From Methanolapillus ohkumae (GTDB taxonomy: Archaea > Halobacteriota > Methanosarcinia > Methanosarcinales > Methanosarcinaceae), in NCBI RefSeq assembly GCF_032594355.1, contig NZ_CP131061.1, positions 1,736,001-1,800,000 on the forward strand: a DNA stretch of 64,000 nucleotides, written 5' to 3'. Numbering within the stretch: the first letter of the stretch is position 1; every line of letters starts with the position of its first letter. Under the pieces are notes generated by a model. It saw nothing but the letters and a program-made list of their open reading frames with translations, was not told the origin of the DNA and ran no database searches. Both the position numbers and the translations under genes were made by a program. Positions 1 through 8,136 of this stretch are shown here, piece by piece.

Positions 1-102
1 GCCGGACAATCGGAACCGGAAAACCCGGACCCGTCACTTTGGATATGGTAAAAAGATTTGAAAAAATTACGCAAACCACCGGAACCCCGATTCAAAAATA
101 AT
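1..102 (+). CDS. C-terminal end of branched-chain amino acid aminotransferase-like protein (partial)
   Basis: Only the last 33 residues are inside the window; the reading frame begins at base 3 and stops with TAA at 100-102. The tail contains RTIGTGKPGPVT followed by a short helix-like end. This is the usual C-terminal signature of the fold-type IV PLP aminotransferases (IlvE/BCAT and D-amino acid aminotransferase). IlvE is the preferred reading because leuD and leuB lie about 7 kb away, but a 33-residue tail cannot separate the subfamilies. The stop is followed by a T-rich tract and then by the recurrent GC-rich 3' element. Confidence 0.55.
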
Positions 103-111
103 CGGGACTTC

Positions 112-205
112 CGCTTCTTTTTTTGTTTTCTTTTTTTTCTTGTTTCAATTTTTTTGTTTCTTTTTTTCTTGTTTCTTTTTTTCTTGTTTCTATTTTTTAT
201 TTTTC
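112..205 (+). terminator. T-rich 3' tract after the aminotransferase-like gene
   Basis: About 95 bases of nearly pure T/C in which a TTTTTTTCTTGTTTC unit recurs. Archaeal RNA polymerase terminates at runs of T, so this is probably the terminator of the upstream gene. An ORF through it would encode only a Phe/Leu run and is not a gene. Confidence 0.5.
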
Positions 206-210
206 CTTTT

Positions 211-290
211 TGATGCTGCCTCCGCGCGCGTTACGGCAACAAAATTTTTAAAAATCAATAAGAACCGAGGTGTGTTTTTATTTTTAATTT
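211..290 (+). repeat. Dispersed 3' element, copy 1
   Basis: GC-rich core GCTGCCTCCGCGCGCGTTAC plus GGCAACA, then an AT-rich arm (ATTTTTAAAAATCAATAAG) and a second T-rich stretch. It sits about 110 bases after the stop of the aminotransferase-like gene and is in the same orientation. Ten more copies share the core and arm layout. Confidence 0.65.
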
Positions 291-545
291 TTACAAGCCT
301 GCGTTTTAGTTTCATATTTTTAAAAATATAAAATTAATTAAAAGAAAGTGTTTTTGGAATAAACGTATTATTTTTAATTATTTTGATGAATTTATTTTAA
401 ATAAATTATTTTTAAAAATAGGCTGGAATCTATTGATATTCCATTGGAAAAAACGGGGGAGAAATACTTCAATAGAGTTCTTTTATTAAAATATAAATAA
501 ATAAGTTGTTTATTAGTTACTTAATGATATATGTTTGAAAATAAA
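291..545. other. AT-rich intergenic region with no recognisable gene
   Basis: Very A/T-rich sequence between the first 3' element and the end of the minus-strand membrane protein gene. I see no ORF with coding character, no RNA gene and no clear hairpin. Confidence 0.5.
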
Positions 546-887
546 TCATAATTTTTCGGATTTTTTAAGACCTAAATACCAAACAACAACATAAACAACA
601 AAAGCGGTCAGAATAAAGGCAACAATCTTTGGATCAAATTGATTCGGAAAAAGAAAAAGCCATGCAACAGACCCATAAAAGCAAACTCCGAAAACAAAAA
701 ACAAAAAAAACCATATTTTAGGCAAACGATAAGAATGGGGGTTTAATGAAGTATAAATACAAAAAGCACCCAAGCCCAAACTCTTAAACATAAAAAATCC
801 ATGTGGTTCCTGAAATTTCCAAATAAAAAAAATAATACTCGGTATGAGTAAAACCAGTAAAATAACTTTTTTTTGTTTTTGGTTCAT
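546..887 (-). CDS. Small multi-spanning membrane protein, function unknown
   Basis: The start is placed at the ATG at 887 (MNQKQKK...) because GGTGTTGA precedes it at a suitable distance. An ATG 24 bases further upstream lacks such a site. The 113-residue product has a lysine-rich N-terminus, then about four hydrophobic segments (roughly residues 8-25, 32-47, 58-80 and 88-105) and a basic end GLKKSEKL. I do not recognise the family. It is separated from the broken secreted-protein locus by about 60 bases and runs in the same direction. Confidence 0.55.
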   Translation of the reverse strand: MNQKQKKVILLVLLIPSIIFFIWKFQEPHGFFMFKSLGLGAFCIYTSLNPHSYRLPKIWFFLFFVFGVCFYGSVAWLFLFPNQFDPKIVAFILTAFVVYVVVWYLGLKKSEKL

Positions 888-947
888 CTTCAACACCTTT
901 TCTATTAGCAATGAGTAAGTTTTTCAACTTACTCACTGTTTTTTTGC

Positions 948-1400
948 TCACCATACCGCATACGATGCTTCAATATATATTTTAATAGACGGAACAGTTG
1001 GGACACCAGAAAGAGCTCCTAACTCATTATTCAATATATTTGGAATCCAAATCTGCGTTAATGTAGAGTAAATATTTACATACAAATCTATGTCATCAAA
1101 CCCCAAAAACTCTTCACCTAAAGCAATAAGGGTAGTTATCGTATCAATTACTGCAAGAGCCGCCCCAGTGCCTGCTGGTCCCCCAACAACACCTGCAAGA
1201 ATGGTTGCTAAGTAGGAAACACTTACTAGTAAAACCACTCCAGAAGCATTACTAATAAGTAATGTTGAATAGGGGGGATAACTGCTATTGAAATAATGTG
1301 AACCGCGCAATGCATTAATTACAGGAAAATTGCTTTTATCAAGAGATTGTTGCGAGCTTTCAATTTGAATAATTTCCCTATCTCTTTGCATTAACTCCAT
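948..1400 (-). pseudogene. Downstream part of a broken secreted/membrane protein gene
   Basis: 150 residues starting MELMQRDREIIQIESS, with one strong hydrophobic stretch around residues 50-90 (LLISNASGVVLLVSVSY... AGVVGGPAGTGAALAV). The ATG lies inside the last codons of the upstream frame and the two overlap by 23 bases in different frames. The upstream ORF is itself frameshifted near its signal peptide, so I read both as pieces of one decayed gene. Translational coupling of two real genes is the alternative. Family not recognised. Confidence 0.4.
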
Positions 1401-1877
1401 TTATCGATGAAATTGTTACCAATTCATATGTGTTGTTACTGCCATTATTTTGAATTTTGGTAGAGAGAATCTCATAACACACATCTTCTTTATTTGTTAC
1501 GAGATGATATGAATTATTGGAAATATCAATATTTGAATACATTTCTGCTTTTTGAGGAATGGATTTACTATCATTGATAGTATTGTATGTAATTTCTCCA
1601 AAAAGAATCAGATTCGTATCATTTGCTTTTATCTTTGTGTTGCTAATATTCAAGTCATTAACTTGAATTTCATACAAGTTTAAAAATTGGTTTACAATTT
1701 TTTCCATTTCTTCTGTGTCTTCGTTGCTTAATGTCTCCGCATCAGAATATTGGACACTTAAATCATAAATTTTTTTGGTTGCGATTTTTTGATTTTCCTC
1801 AGCCATGACCGCCGGAATAAAAAATGAAAATATCAAAACCGACACAGTAGAATTGAGGTTACTTTTGTTTTTTTCAT
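1378..1877 (-). pseudogene. Secreted protein gene with a frameshift inside its signal peptide
   Basis: An ATG at 1877 is preceded by AGGAG at good spacing and opens MKKTKVTSILLC, the basic start of a signal peptide, but this frame stops after 14 codons. The next frame continues as VSVLIFSFFIPAVMAEENQ, a hydrophobic core with an AMA-type cleavage site. It then runs 155 residues of acidic, Asn/Ser-rich protein to a stop at 1378. The ribosome site and the hydrophobic core are therefore in different frames, one base apart. This is either a real frameshift (decay) or a sequence error. The family is unknown. Confidence 0.5.
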
Positions 1878-2184
1878 TTTAATGACTCCTGTTGTTTTTA
1901 ATTACCATTTTAAAAATAAAATGGCAATTAATCAAAAATCATCAAAATATATATATATGTTTGAATATAATATTTTAGAGATAAAAATGTATTTAATAAA
2001 AACATATTTTATATTCAATGATATAATGCATGCAATAGATCTTACAATACAAAAAATATCTAAGCATAATGATTTTTTGAAATAAAAGCACTATATATAA
2101 TTTTTATATCAGAACTCACCTTAACAATTTTTAAAAATTGTATGATTATCTAAAACATACAAATTTTAATAATATGTGGCCGGT
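1878..2184. other. AT-rich intergenic region
   Basis: Upstream region of the broken secreted-protein gene and downstream region of the YprB-like gene. It includes ATATATATATG-type tracts that could serve as TATA boxes. A plus-strand ORF through it (1882-2085) is built from A/T-rich codons, has no ribosome site and is rejected. Confidence 0.45.
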
Positions 2185-2934
2185 TTATTTTTCAAAACAA
2201 TTTCGGATAAATGATGGATAAACTTTATGGATGATGGTTTCAAGGTTGACAATATCTTCTTTGTTGTACTGCAAAAGCGTATCCAGCGCTTCTTCATCCC
2301 CGCGCTCATACCGCCGCCAAAGACGGACCGCCTCAAACCCGTCCACGTTTTTGACATTCTCATCCCGCTCAATTCCCAATTGTCGTTCAATGCTTTTTAA
2401 GCCGCCCGAATAGCCGATTCGTTTGAGCGGATACATCAAATCCATATGCAAATGATTGAATTCAATTTCCGGAAATTCCCGCTTAATAAACGGCAAATCA
2501 AAACGTGCGCCGTTAAACGTTACCAGCATTTTGTATTTTGACAAGGCCGGGACAATTTCTTCCAAATCAATGCCTTTGACATATGTTTTTGCACATTTTC
2601 GGTCGTAAATTCCAACAACCGTGATACTGTCGTAGCCGGGCGCAAGTCCGGTCGTTTCAATATCAACAAAAGCCACGGACTCGGAAAATTCGGAATAAGC
2701 GCGCCAGTGTTCCGCCGACGGCAACCGCTGCGCGAAAAAAAGATGGTCTTCATCTTTCAAATGCGCCGCCGATTCGTCGATTCCTTTTTCAACGGCCGCT
2801 TTTTTGGTTTTGGAGACCGGAAGGCGATCTAATTGAGCAACGGCATCCTCCCAAGATTCGATGCCAAAATCCCAAATACTTTTTTCAGCGCCTTTGCCGA
2901 TTCCATCCATTTGAATGTAAGAATTTCGAAGCAT
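2185..2934 (-). CDS. YprB-like ribonuclease H-fold exonuclease
   Basis: 249 residues. The C-terminal two thirds form a DEDD-type 3'-5' exonuclease fold. DIETTG (D91, E93) is the first metal-binding motif, TFNGARFDLPF gives the second Asp (about D146), and the YNKEDIVNLE segment near the end gives the last acidic residues. This matches the RNase_H_2 (YprB) family, whose members are predicted nucleases with poorly known substrates. The N-terminal 85 residues carry a short HhH-like stretch (MDGIGKGAEKSIWDFGIESW) seen in related proteins. No strong ribosome site precedes the ATG. The gene faces the same way as the small membrane protein gene upstream of it. Confidence 0.8.
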   Translation of the reverse strand: MLRNSYIQMDGIGKGAEKSIWDFGIESWEDAVAQLDRLPVSKTKKAAVEKGIDESAAHLKDEDHLFFAQRLPSAEHWRAYSEFSESVAFVDIETTGLAPGYDSITVVGIYDRKCAKTYVKGIDLEEIVPALSKYKMLVTFNGARFDLPFIKREFPEIEFNHLHMDLMYPLKRIGYSGGLKSIERQLGIERDENVKNVDGFEAVRLWRRYERGDEEALDTLLQYNKEDIVNLETIIHKVYPSFIRNCFEK

Positions 2935-3005
2935 AAAGGAAAGTAACGGATTTCAAGTATATTGAATTCTGCGGTGGCTTTTCGGCTGTTTTTGGTACTT
3001 TTTTT

Positions 3006-3182
3006 TCAAGTTGTGTTCTTTTTGGGCTTGCAAACGTAAAAACCAAGAGGAATCACAAATACGGCTGAAATAAAAATAAATACCAGCTGCGTTGTGATGT
3101 CCGGTGGAAGAAAAAACAATGCTGTAAAATAAAAAAAGCAAACTAAAATAAAAAACAACAAAATTTTTGTTTCATTCTTCAT
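3006..3182 (-). CDS. Small two-helix membrane protein, function unknown
   Basis: 58 residues from the ATG at 3182, chosen because AAGGGGA lies just upstream. The longer frame starting at 3215 has no such site. The protein is MKNETK followed by two hydrophobic segments (about residues 6-24 and 30-48) and a basic C-terminus CKPKKNTT. This looks like a small inner-membrane protein. I do not recognise it. Its ribosome site makes it more credible than other short ORFs nearby. Confidence 0.5.
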   Translation of the reverse strand: MKNETKILLFFILVCFFYFTALFFLPPDITTQLVFIFISAVFVIPLGFYVCKPKKNTT

Positions 3183-3253
3183 GGAATTCCCCTTTAACTT
3201 AAATGTTTGAACCAAAAACTTAGTTTAAACGCGATCTATTAATATTTTTTGTT

Positions 3254-3325
3254 TTGGAACCGCCCATGCGCGTTATGGCACCGGATTTTTAAGACTTTTT
3301 CAAAATTATGGTCCGTTTTTTATTT
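3254..3325 (+). repeat. Dispersed 3' element, copy 2 (orientation exception)
   Basis: Core CCGCCCATGCGCGTTATGGC then ACCGGATTTTTAAGA and a T-rich end. This is the only copy that is not downstream of a gene on its own strand: both neighbouring genes are on the minus strand. Confidence 0.6.
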
Positions 3326-3886
3326 TTTATAATTTTCAACCGGTTGATGCTTGTTTTTTTGCTCCAAAGCAAAAGTGAGCGCATTGATTTGCGTTGGAAT
3401 CGCGCCGATTGCCGTGCATGTTTCCAAGGAAATGCGTTTGGATGTGATGTCCAAATGGTATTCCGCCCGCTCAAATAAGTCTTTAGGAAGTCCTTTTCGC
3501 CCGAGGCCGACCAAAAACATGTAAGACTTCTTTTTCAAATTTCCATCCGCCACATCCAAGGGCGTCAATGCTTTTTGCAGATATGGCTTAGACGTCGTCA
3601 CCACAATGGAGCCGAAATGCGCCGGAAAGCCCTTAGCCGGCATATCCGACACATACAAATGATGCTCCTTGTTCAGAAGTTCCAAATATTTCCCGGACTC
3701 GCCAATTGTAGTCTGCTCGCGAACAAATTCTACCAACTCGTCTTTTTCCATTTTAAATGGAAAATCAAAGAGCGCCAAAGAAAAATCATAAGCATAACAA
3801 ATCGGTGCCGCCCGCGCAATCGCGCGGTAATGGGCGTCCACGATTTTAATTTTATCATACATATTGACAATGCCAAGCGTTAACAT
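3320..3886 (-). CDS. DUF531 family protein
   Basis: 188 residues starting MLTLGIVNMYD and continuing HYRAIARAAPICYAYDFSLALFDFP. The segment YMFLVGLGRKGLP and the end ...LETCTAIGAIPTQINAL are typical of the archaeal DUF531 family. This family looks like a SPOUT-type RNA methyltransferase fold because of the glycine-rich LVGLGRKG loop and the C-terminal trefoil-like region; that is inference. A substrate is not known. The length agrees with the family. It stands alone, with the CstA gene upstream on the same strand about 100 bases away. Confidence 0.75.
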   Translation of the reverse strand: MLTLGIVNMYDKIKIVDAHYRAIARAAPICYAYDFSLALFDFPFKMEKDELVEFVREQTTIGESGKYLELLNKEHHLYVSDMPAKGFPAHFGSIVVTTSKPYLQKALTPLDVADGNLKKKSYMFLVGLGRKGLPKDLFERAEYHLDITSKRISLETCTAIGAIPTQINALTFALEQKNKHQPVENYKK

Positions 3887-3982
3887 AAATTCACATCAAT
3901 AAACTCAATGAAAAATAAAATAAAAAATAAAATAAAATGAAAAGTAAAATAAAAAATAAAATAAAATTTTAATTTTAAATGT

Positions 3983-5680
3983 TTATACCGCCGCCCCGGA
4001 TTTTTCCGGTTTTGTCTCCAGCAACTTTTGAATTCCGCGAACGGAGACGGAAAATCCAAGACCCAAAAGCAAAACGGCGAAAATCAACTGTAAACCGTCG
4101 CTGTAGATAATAAAGTCATGGGTAATGAATATTTTTTGAAACATATCCACAAGAGTCAAAAAGAGAGCTGAAAATGTCACCGCCATCATAAATACCATCG
4201 GAATGTAAAGCATCGCTCCTCTTCGGTTTGTTTTTTTCAAAAAAACGGCCAAAACAATCAGTGTAAGAGCTGCCAAAAGCTGATTGGCGGAACCAAAAAG
4301 CACCCAAATGTTAAGATAACCGCCCAAAGACAGCAAAAATCCGAAAAATAATGTCACCGCTGTCGCAAAATATTTATTGACAAACAAAGCGTAACCAAGC
4401 GGACTTTTATTTTTTAACCCATCGCCGGCAAAAAGTTCGGAAAATGTCAGCCGCCCGATTCTGGCAATAGAGTCAAGGGATGTCAACGCAAACGCTGAAA
4501 TCGCAAGCGTAACCAATGTAAAAGAGAGTTCTGCCGGAAATCCGGCGGTCATCAAAAATCCGGAAATGGCCGTCGCAAAAATAACCGGCGGCGTTCCCGA
4601 TGGCAGCACCCCTCCCATGGAAATCGCACCGACCGCAATAATCGCCGTGATTGCGAGAAGCACTTCCGCAAGCATCGCGCCAAAAGAAATCGGAAGAATA
4701 TCCCGCTCATTATCGATTTGTTTGGATGTGGTTCCCGAACAAATCAGACTGTGAAAACCAGAAACCGCACCGCACGCCACCGTTACAAACAGCATGGGAA
4801 ACAGGAATTGACCGTTGACAATAAACCCGGAATACGCCGGAAGCTGGATTTCCGGATTGGAAATAAGAATTCCGACAAATGCCGCCGCCATCATGGCCAG
4901 CAGCAAAAACGAATTCAGATAATCCCGCGGCTGAAGCAAAATCCAAATCGGAGTGACCGACGCAATAAAAATGTAAATAAAAACAATGTAAATCCATGTG
5001 GTTTCCGTTAAATAAACCGGAAACGTCAGGCCTACCGCCATACAAAGGCAAATTAAAACAATAGCTACCACCGTTGAGACGACCGATTTGGGATTAAATT
5101 TGTAAACAAATAATCCCATGAGAATGGCCGCAAAAACAAACATAATGGACGTCGATGCCGTCGCGGCATTGGAATAATTAGAAACGATTGTCCCGCCGTC
5201 CACGACCGTAAATCCGGAAAATGTACCGGCAACAATGTTGGAAAACGCGGCAATAACTAAAATAGAGAGCAGCCAAACAAAAACTAAAAAAAAGATTTTG
5301 CCGCTTTTTCCGATATACATTTCAATTAAATATCCAAGCGACTTGCCCTCATTTTTGACGGATGCGTAAAGGGAACCAAAATCGTGAACAGCACCGATAA
5401 AAATTCCGCCAACTAAAACCCATAACAGAACCGGAAGCCAGCCAAACATCGCCGCGATAATCGGACCATTAATCGGACCCGCGCCCGCGATGGACGAAAA
5501 TTGGTGTCCGAAAACAACATTTCTTTTCGCCGGAACATAGTCGACGCCATCTTTTTTTGTGTGCGCCGGTGTTTGTTTTTTGGGATCAATCCCCCACGTT
5601 CGCTCCAGCCACTTTCCGTACAAAAAATAAGCCAATATCAAAAGAACAGCGGAGCCGCCCATCAAAATAAGCCCGTTCAT
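3983..5680 (-). CDS. cstA: CstA family carbon starvation protein (peptide/pyruvate transporter)
   Basis: 565 residues of almost entirely hydrophobic sequence with about 15-16 membrane segments. The conserved CstA blocks are present: GHQFSSIAGAGPINGPIIAAMFGW near residues 57-80, GGIFIGAVHDFGSLYASVKNEGKSLG, and SGFHSLICSGTTSKQIDNE. The bacterial relatives are importers of pyruvate or peptides. For a methanogen, pyruvate or amino-acid/peptide uptake for biosynthesis is the plausible role. A GGGTGGA ribosome site precedes the ATG at 5680. It lies 32 bases downstream of the acetyltransferase gene on the same strand, so the two may be co-transcribed. Confidence 0.88.
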   Translation of the reverse strand: MNGLILMGGSAVLLILAYFLYGKWLERTWGIDPKKQTPAHTKKDGVDYVPAKRNVVFGHQFSSIAGAGPINGPIIAAMFGWLPVLLWVLVGGIFIGAVHDFGSLYASVKNEGKSLGYLIEMYIGKSGKIFFLVFVWLLSILVIAAFSNIVAGTFSGFTVVDGGTIVSNYSNAATASTSIMFVFAAILMGLFVYKFNPKSVVSTVVAIVLICLCMAVGLTFPVYLTETTWIYIVFIYIFIASVTPIWILLQPRDYLNSFLLLAMMAAAFVGILISNPEIQLPAYSGFIVNGQFLFPMLFVTVACGAVSGFHSLICSGTTSKQIDNERDILPISFGAMLAEVLLAITAIIAVGAISMGGVLPSGTPPVIFATAISGFLMTAGFPAELSFTLVTLAISAFALTSLDSIARIGRLTFSELFAGDGLKNKSPLGYALFVNKYFATAVTLFFGFLLSLGGYLNIWVLFGSANQLLAALTLIVLAVFLKKTNRRGAMLYIPMVFMMAVTFSALFLTLVDMFQKIFITHDFIIYSDGLQLIFAVLLLGLGFSVSVRGIQKLLETKPEKSGAAV

Positions 5681-5712
5681 TTTTCCACCCCAATCTTTTA
5701 CCTCACGGTTAC

Positions 5713-6231
5713 TTAAATTATTGTTTTTGAAAGCAATTTTTGCGCGCAGGAATCAAACTTTTCGCAAGATTCGCATTCTTCAAAAAGCTGTTTTTTTTCA
5801 TTCGGATCAGCCATTGAAAAACCCATATGCAAAAAAAAATCGGGTGCTGTTGTCCGTGTATAAACCGTCTTTGATAAATCCGGATCGTCTAAGCCGGATA
5901 TTTCATTCATTAAAATATTCAGCAATTTTTTTCCGTACCCTTTGTTCTTATAAGAGGGCAAAACCGCAATCGTGTGGATTTCACAAAAAGAAAAAGCGCT
6001 GTCTGTTTTGGATAAAGAATTGCCGGCCATACGGCGAACATTGTAAACGCCGCAGCCAATCACTTTGGAAGAAGAAACAGATCCAATTTCCGCGACCATA
6101 AATCGTTCATGTGAGATGTCGTCCCGGTCCAAAAAATAAGTGGAAAGAATGGATTCAATCGGCAAAACATCTGCCGGAGTTGCCGGTCGAATCTGAAATT
6201 TGTCGTATCCATCCGGCACAGGCTGTTTCAT
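5713..6231 (-). CDS. GNAT family N-acetyltransferase with Cys-rich tail
   Basis: 172 residues. The fold is shown by IRPATPADVLPIESIL at the start, the acetyl-CoA loop LPSYKNKGYGKKLL (the Q/RxxGxG/A type signature, here KNKGYGK), and the late strand DFFLHMGFSM. The C-terminal extension ECESCEKFDSCAQKL holds three cysteines in a short span and could bind metal or form disulfides; this is an inference. The substrate is unknown. The ATG overlaps the stop of larE by 4 bases (ATGA), so translation is coupled to larE. Confidence 0.75.
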   Translation of the reverse strand: MKQPVPDGYDKFQIRPATPADVLPIESILSTYFLDRDDISHERFMVAEIGSVSSSKVIGCGVYNVRRMAGNSLSKTDSAFSFCEIHTIAVLPSYKNKGYGKKLLNILMNEISGLDDPDLSKTVYTRTTAPDFFLHMGFSMADPNEKKQLFEECESCEKFDSCAQKLLSKTII

Positions 6232-7106
6232 AGATCCATGCTCCCGCTTCTGAATCCTTCCAAATCCAATGTGACGTAGGAAAAACCTTTTTCTTTCAAA
6301 AAGCGAATGACCGGCTGAATTTTAGAGTCTTTGGATAATTCTCCCGCTTTGCAATCGAATAATTTTCCCATTTCATCCTTATCAAGTTCGATTCGGGCAA
6401 ACTTCCGGTGCTCTTGGTCCGTGTGGCACCGGATCCGGATTTGAGAAAAACCGGCTTTTGTCATCATTTGTTCGGCATCGTCCACCGTTTGCAAAAGTTC
6501 GGGCGTCAAAACCGTCCCGTAGGAAAAACGTGTGGCTAAACACGACATGGGTGGCTTGTCCGCCGGAAGGGTGCTTCTTTTCTTGGAAATTTTTAAAATA
6601 TCACTCTTTGTAATTTCAAGATCCACAAACGGCATTCGGATGTCAAATCCCGGCTTGTTGTTCAGATCCATAATCGCATTGTATCCGGGGCGAGAAACAT
6701 TACCGGTCACGTCGGAATAATTGGTGCCTTCCAAAATGGTGTCAAATCCTTGAGTCCGGGCAATTTGAGACAATGTCTCCATGACTTCCTTTTTACAAAC
6801 ATAACACCGGTTCAATTCATTTTTCCGAATTCCTTTTAAATCCAGCATCCGCTTTTCGATAATTCGAAGAGTAATTCCGATGTCAGCCGCTATTTTTTTG
6901 GCGATTTCAATTTCCCGTTGCGGAACAAGCGGGGACATGATAGTCACCGCCATCGATTTTAAGCCGGGAGTCTCCGCGGCGACCGAGGCCAAAAGAGAAC
7001 TGTCGGCTCCGCCTGAAAACGCAATCAGAACACTGGATTGTTGAGAAAAATATTCCTTTAAATTTTGCTCCTTTTTCTCAAGTTGAGGGGAATTTAAAAC
7101 AGACAT
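6228..7106 (-). CDS. larE: LarE-type ATP-dependent sulfur transferase
   Basis: The start is placed at the ATG at 7106 (MSVLNSPQLEKK) because AGGTGAT lies just upstream. The open frame continues 76 codons further to 7334 through a repetitive Asn/Lys/Ser/Pro-rich stretch. The PP-loop SGGADSSLLA near residue 31, the CYVC pair and PMSCLATRF are the hallmarks of LarE, which adenylates the nicotinic-acid-derived cofactor precursor and inserts sulfur for nickel-pincer cofactor synthesis. The CxxC plus a later Cys resembles the iron-sulfur type of LarE found in methanogens rather than the single sacrificial-Cys type. No larB or larC is visible nearby, so the in vivo substrate is unproven. Confidence 0.8.
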   Translation of the reverse strand: MSVLNSPQLEKKEQNLKEYFSQQSSVLIAFSGGADSSLLASVAAETPGLKSMAVTIMSPLVPQREIEIAKKIAADIGITLRIIEKRMLDLKGIRKNELNRCYVCKKEVMETLSQIARTQGFDTILEGTNYSDVTGNVSRPGYNAIMDLNNKPGFDIRMPFVDLEITKSDILKISKKRSTLPADKPPMSCLATRFSYGTVLTPELLQTVDDAEQMMTKAGFSQIRIRCHTDQEHRKFARIELDKDEMGKLFDCKAGELSKDSKIQPVIRFLKEKGFSYVTLDLEGFRSGSMDL

Positions 7107-7114
7107 GACATCAC

Positions 7115-7330
7115 CTGAATTTCTTGAATTTTCTAATTTTTCTGAATTTTTGAAGTTCTTGTTTTTGAAGTTCTTGTTTTGGATTTCCTGATTTTTTTGA
7201 TTTTTCGGATTTTTTGAATTTCCCGGGCTTGAATATTCCAGATTTTTTGAAATTCCCCGGGCTTGAATTTTCGGATTTTTTGAATTTCCCGGGCTTGAAT
7301 ATTCCGGATTTTGCTTTTGACCCGCCGGAC
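7115..7330 (-). repeat. Tandem minisatellite upstream of or within the larE 5' region
   Basis: Direct repeats of roughly 36 bases around TTGAATTTCCCGGGCTTGAA (plus-strand view), three imperfect copies between about 7190 and 7320, followed by shorter GAAGTTCTTGTTTTT-type repeats. On the minus strand they stay open and in frame with larE, encoding YSSPGNSKNPK-like repeats. A longer LarE with a repetitive N-terminus is thus possible, but the ribosome site favours the short form. Confidence 0.6.
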
Positions 7331-7451
7331 CCATTTTGCAATGTTAACCGCAGACTCAAATATAAATATGGGTAATTATTGTAATTTCCTGAGATTATTT
7401 AAAATTATTCAATACAATAAATTTAAATCAAATTATGAAAAAGGAATTCCT

Positions 7452-7961
7452 ATGAAAAATAAAACATCCCAATCCTTTCAAGGCACCGCCCATAAATTCG
7501 GAGACAATGTGGATACCGATGCGATTATTCCCGGAACTTGCCTGATTTACAACACCGCCGAGGAGCTGTCAAAATTCACATTTTCCGGCGTCCGCCCCGA
7601 ATTCGCAACCCAGACTCGCCCGGGAGATATCGTTGTCGGCGGCAGCAATTTCGGATGCGGATCCTCTCGGGAACACGCTCCGCTCGCGCTGATCGGATCC
7701 GGCGTCAGCTGCGTGATTGCCAAGTCGTATGCCCGCATCTTTTTCAGAAATTCCATCAATATCGGTCTACCGCTGGTCGAATGTGAAGACGCGGACCGCA
7801 TATCGGAAGGCGATATTTTAGAAGTCAATTTAGGCGCGGGAACCGTTAAAAACATGACCAAAAATGAAGAATATAAAGCCGTTCCGATTCCGGATTTTCT
7901 CATGGAAATCGTCAACGCTGGCGGACTGATTTCACACACCCGGCAGGAATTGTTTGAATAA
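7452..7961 (+). CDS. leuD: 3-isopropylmalate dehydratase small subunit
   Basis: 169 residues from the ATG at 7452, which follows AAGGAATT. An upstream in-frame ATG at 7311 would add an unlikely AT-rich leader. The LeuD/aconitase swivel domain is shown by FGDNVDTDAIIPG near residue 14 and GGSNFGCGSSREHAPLAL. The specificity loop after IIPG reads CLIYNT. In methanogens YLVY-like loops go with isopropylmalate isomerase and YLRT with homoaconitase, so leucine synthesis is more likely than 2-oxosuberate (coenzyme B) synthesis. The large subunit LeuC is not in this window. leuB follows 175 bases downstream. Confidence 0.85.
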   Translation: MKNKTSQSFQGTAHKFGDNVDTDAIIPGTCLIYNTAEELSKFTFSGVRPEFATQTRPGDIVVGGSNFGCGSSREHAPLALIGSGVSCVIAKSYARIFFRNSINIGLPLVECEDADRISEGDILEVNLGAGTVKNMTKNEEYKAVPIPDFLMEIVNAGGLISHTRQELFE

Positions 7962-8136
7962 ACCGCCAAGAGATTGGAATTTGGTAAACCATAATCAAAA
8001 TATAATCAAACCTATCAAATTAATCAAAACATAATCAAAATACAATTAAACCTATCAAAGAATCAAAACATACTCAAACGTAACATATTGGAATAAAAGT
8101 TGATTTAAAAATTAAAAACAAAATCGGAGTTTTAAA
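7962..8136 (+). repeat. AT-rich repeats between leuD and leuB
   Basis: Imperfect direct repeats of AATCAAAATA(T/C)AATCAAACC and TATCAAA(T/G)AATCAAAAC fill most of this spacer. No hairpin is evident. leuB's ATG follows CGGAGTTTTAAA, a plausible ribosome site. Confidence 0.4.

Noticed and set aside
1882..2085. Plus-strand ORF in the AT-rich gap
   Set aside because: Composition is set by A/T runs, it has no ribosome site, and it overlaps the leader of the broken secreted-protein gene.
7107..7334. Longer LarE with a 76-residue repetitive N-terminus
   Set aside because: A proper AGGTGAT site fixes the start at 7106. The extension is repeat DNA; it is kept only as a possibility in the repeat entry.
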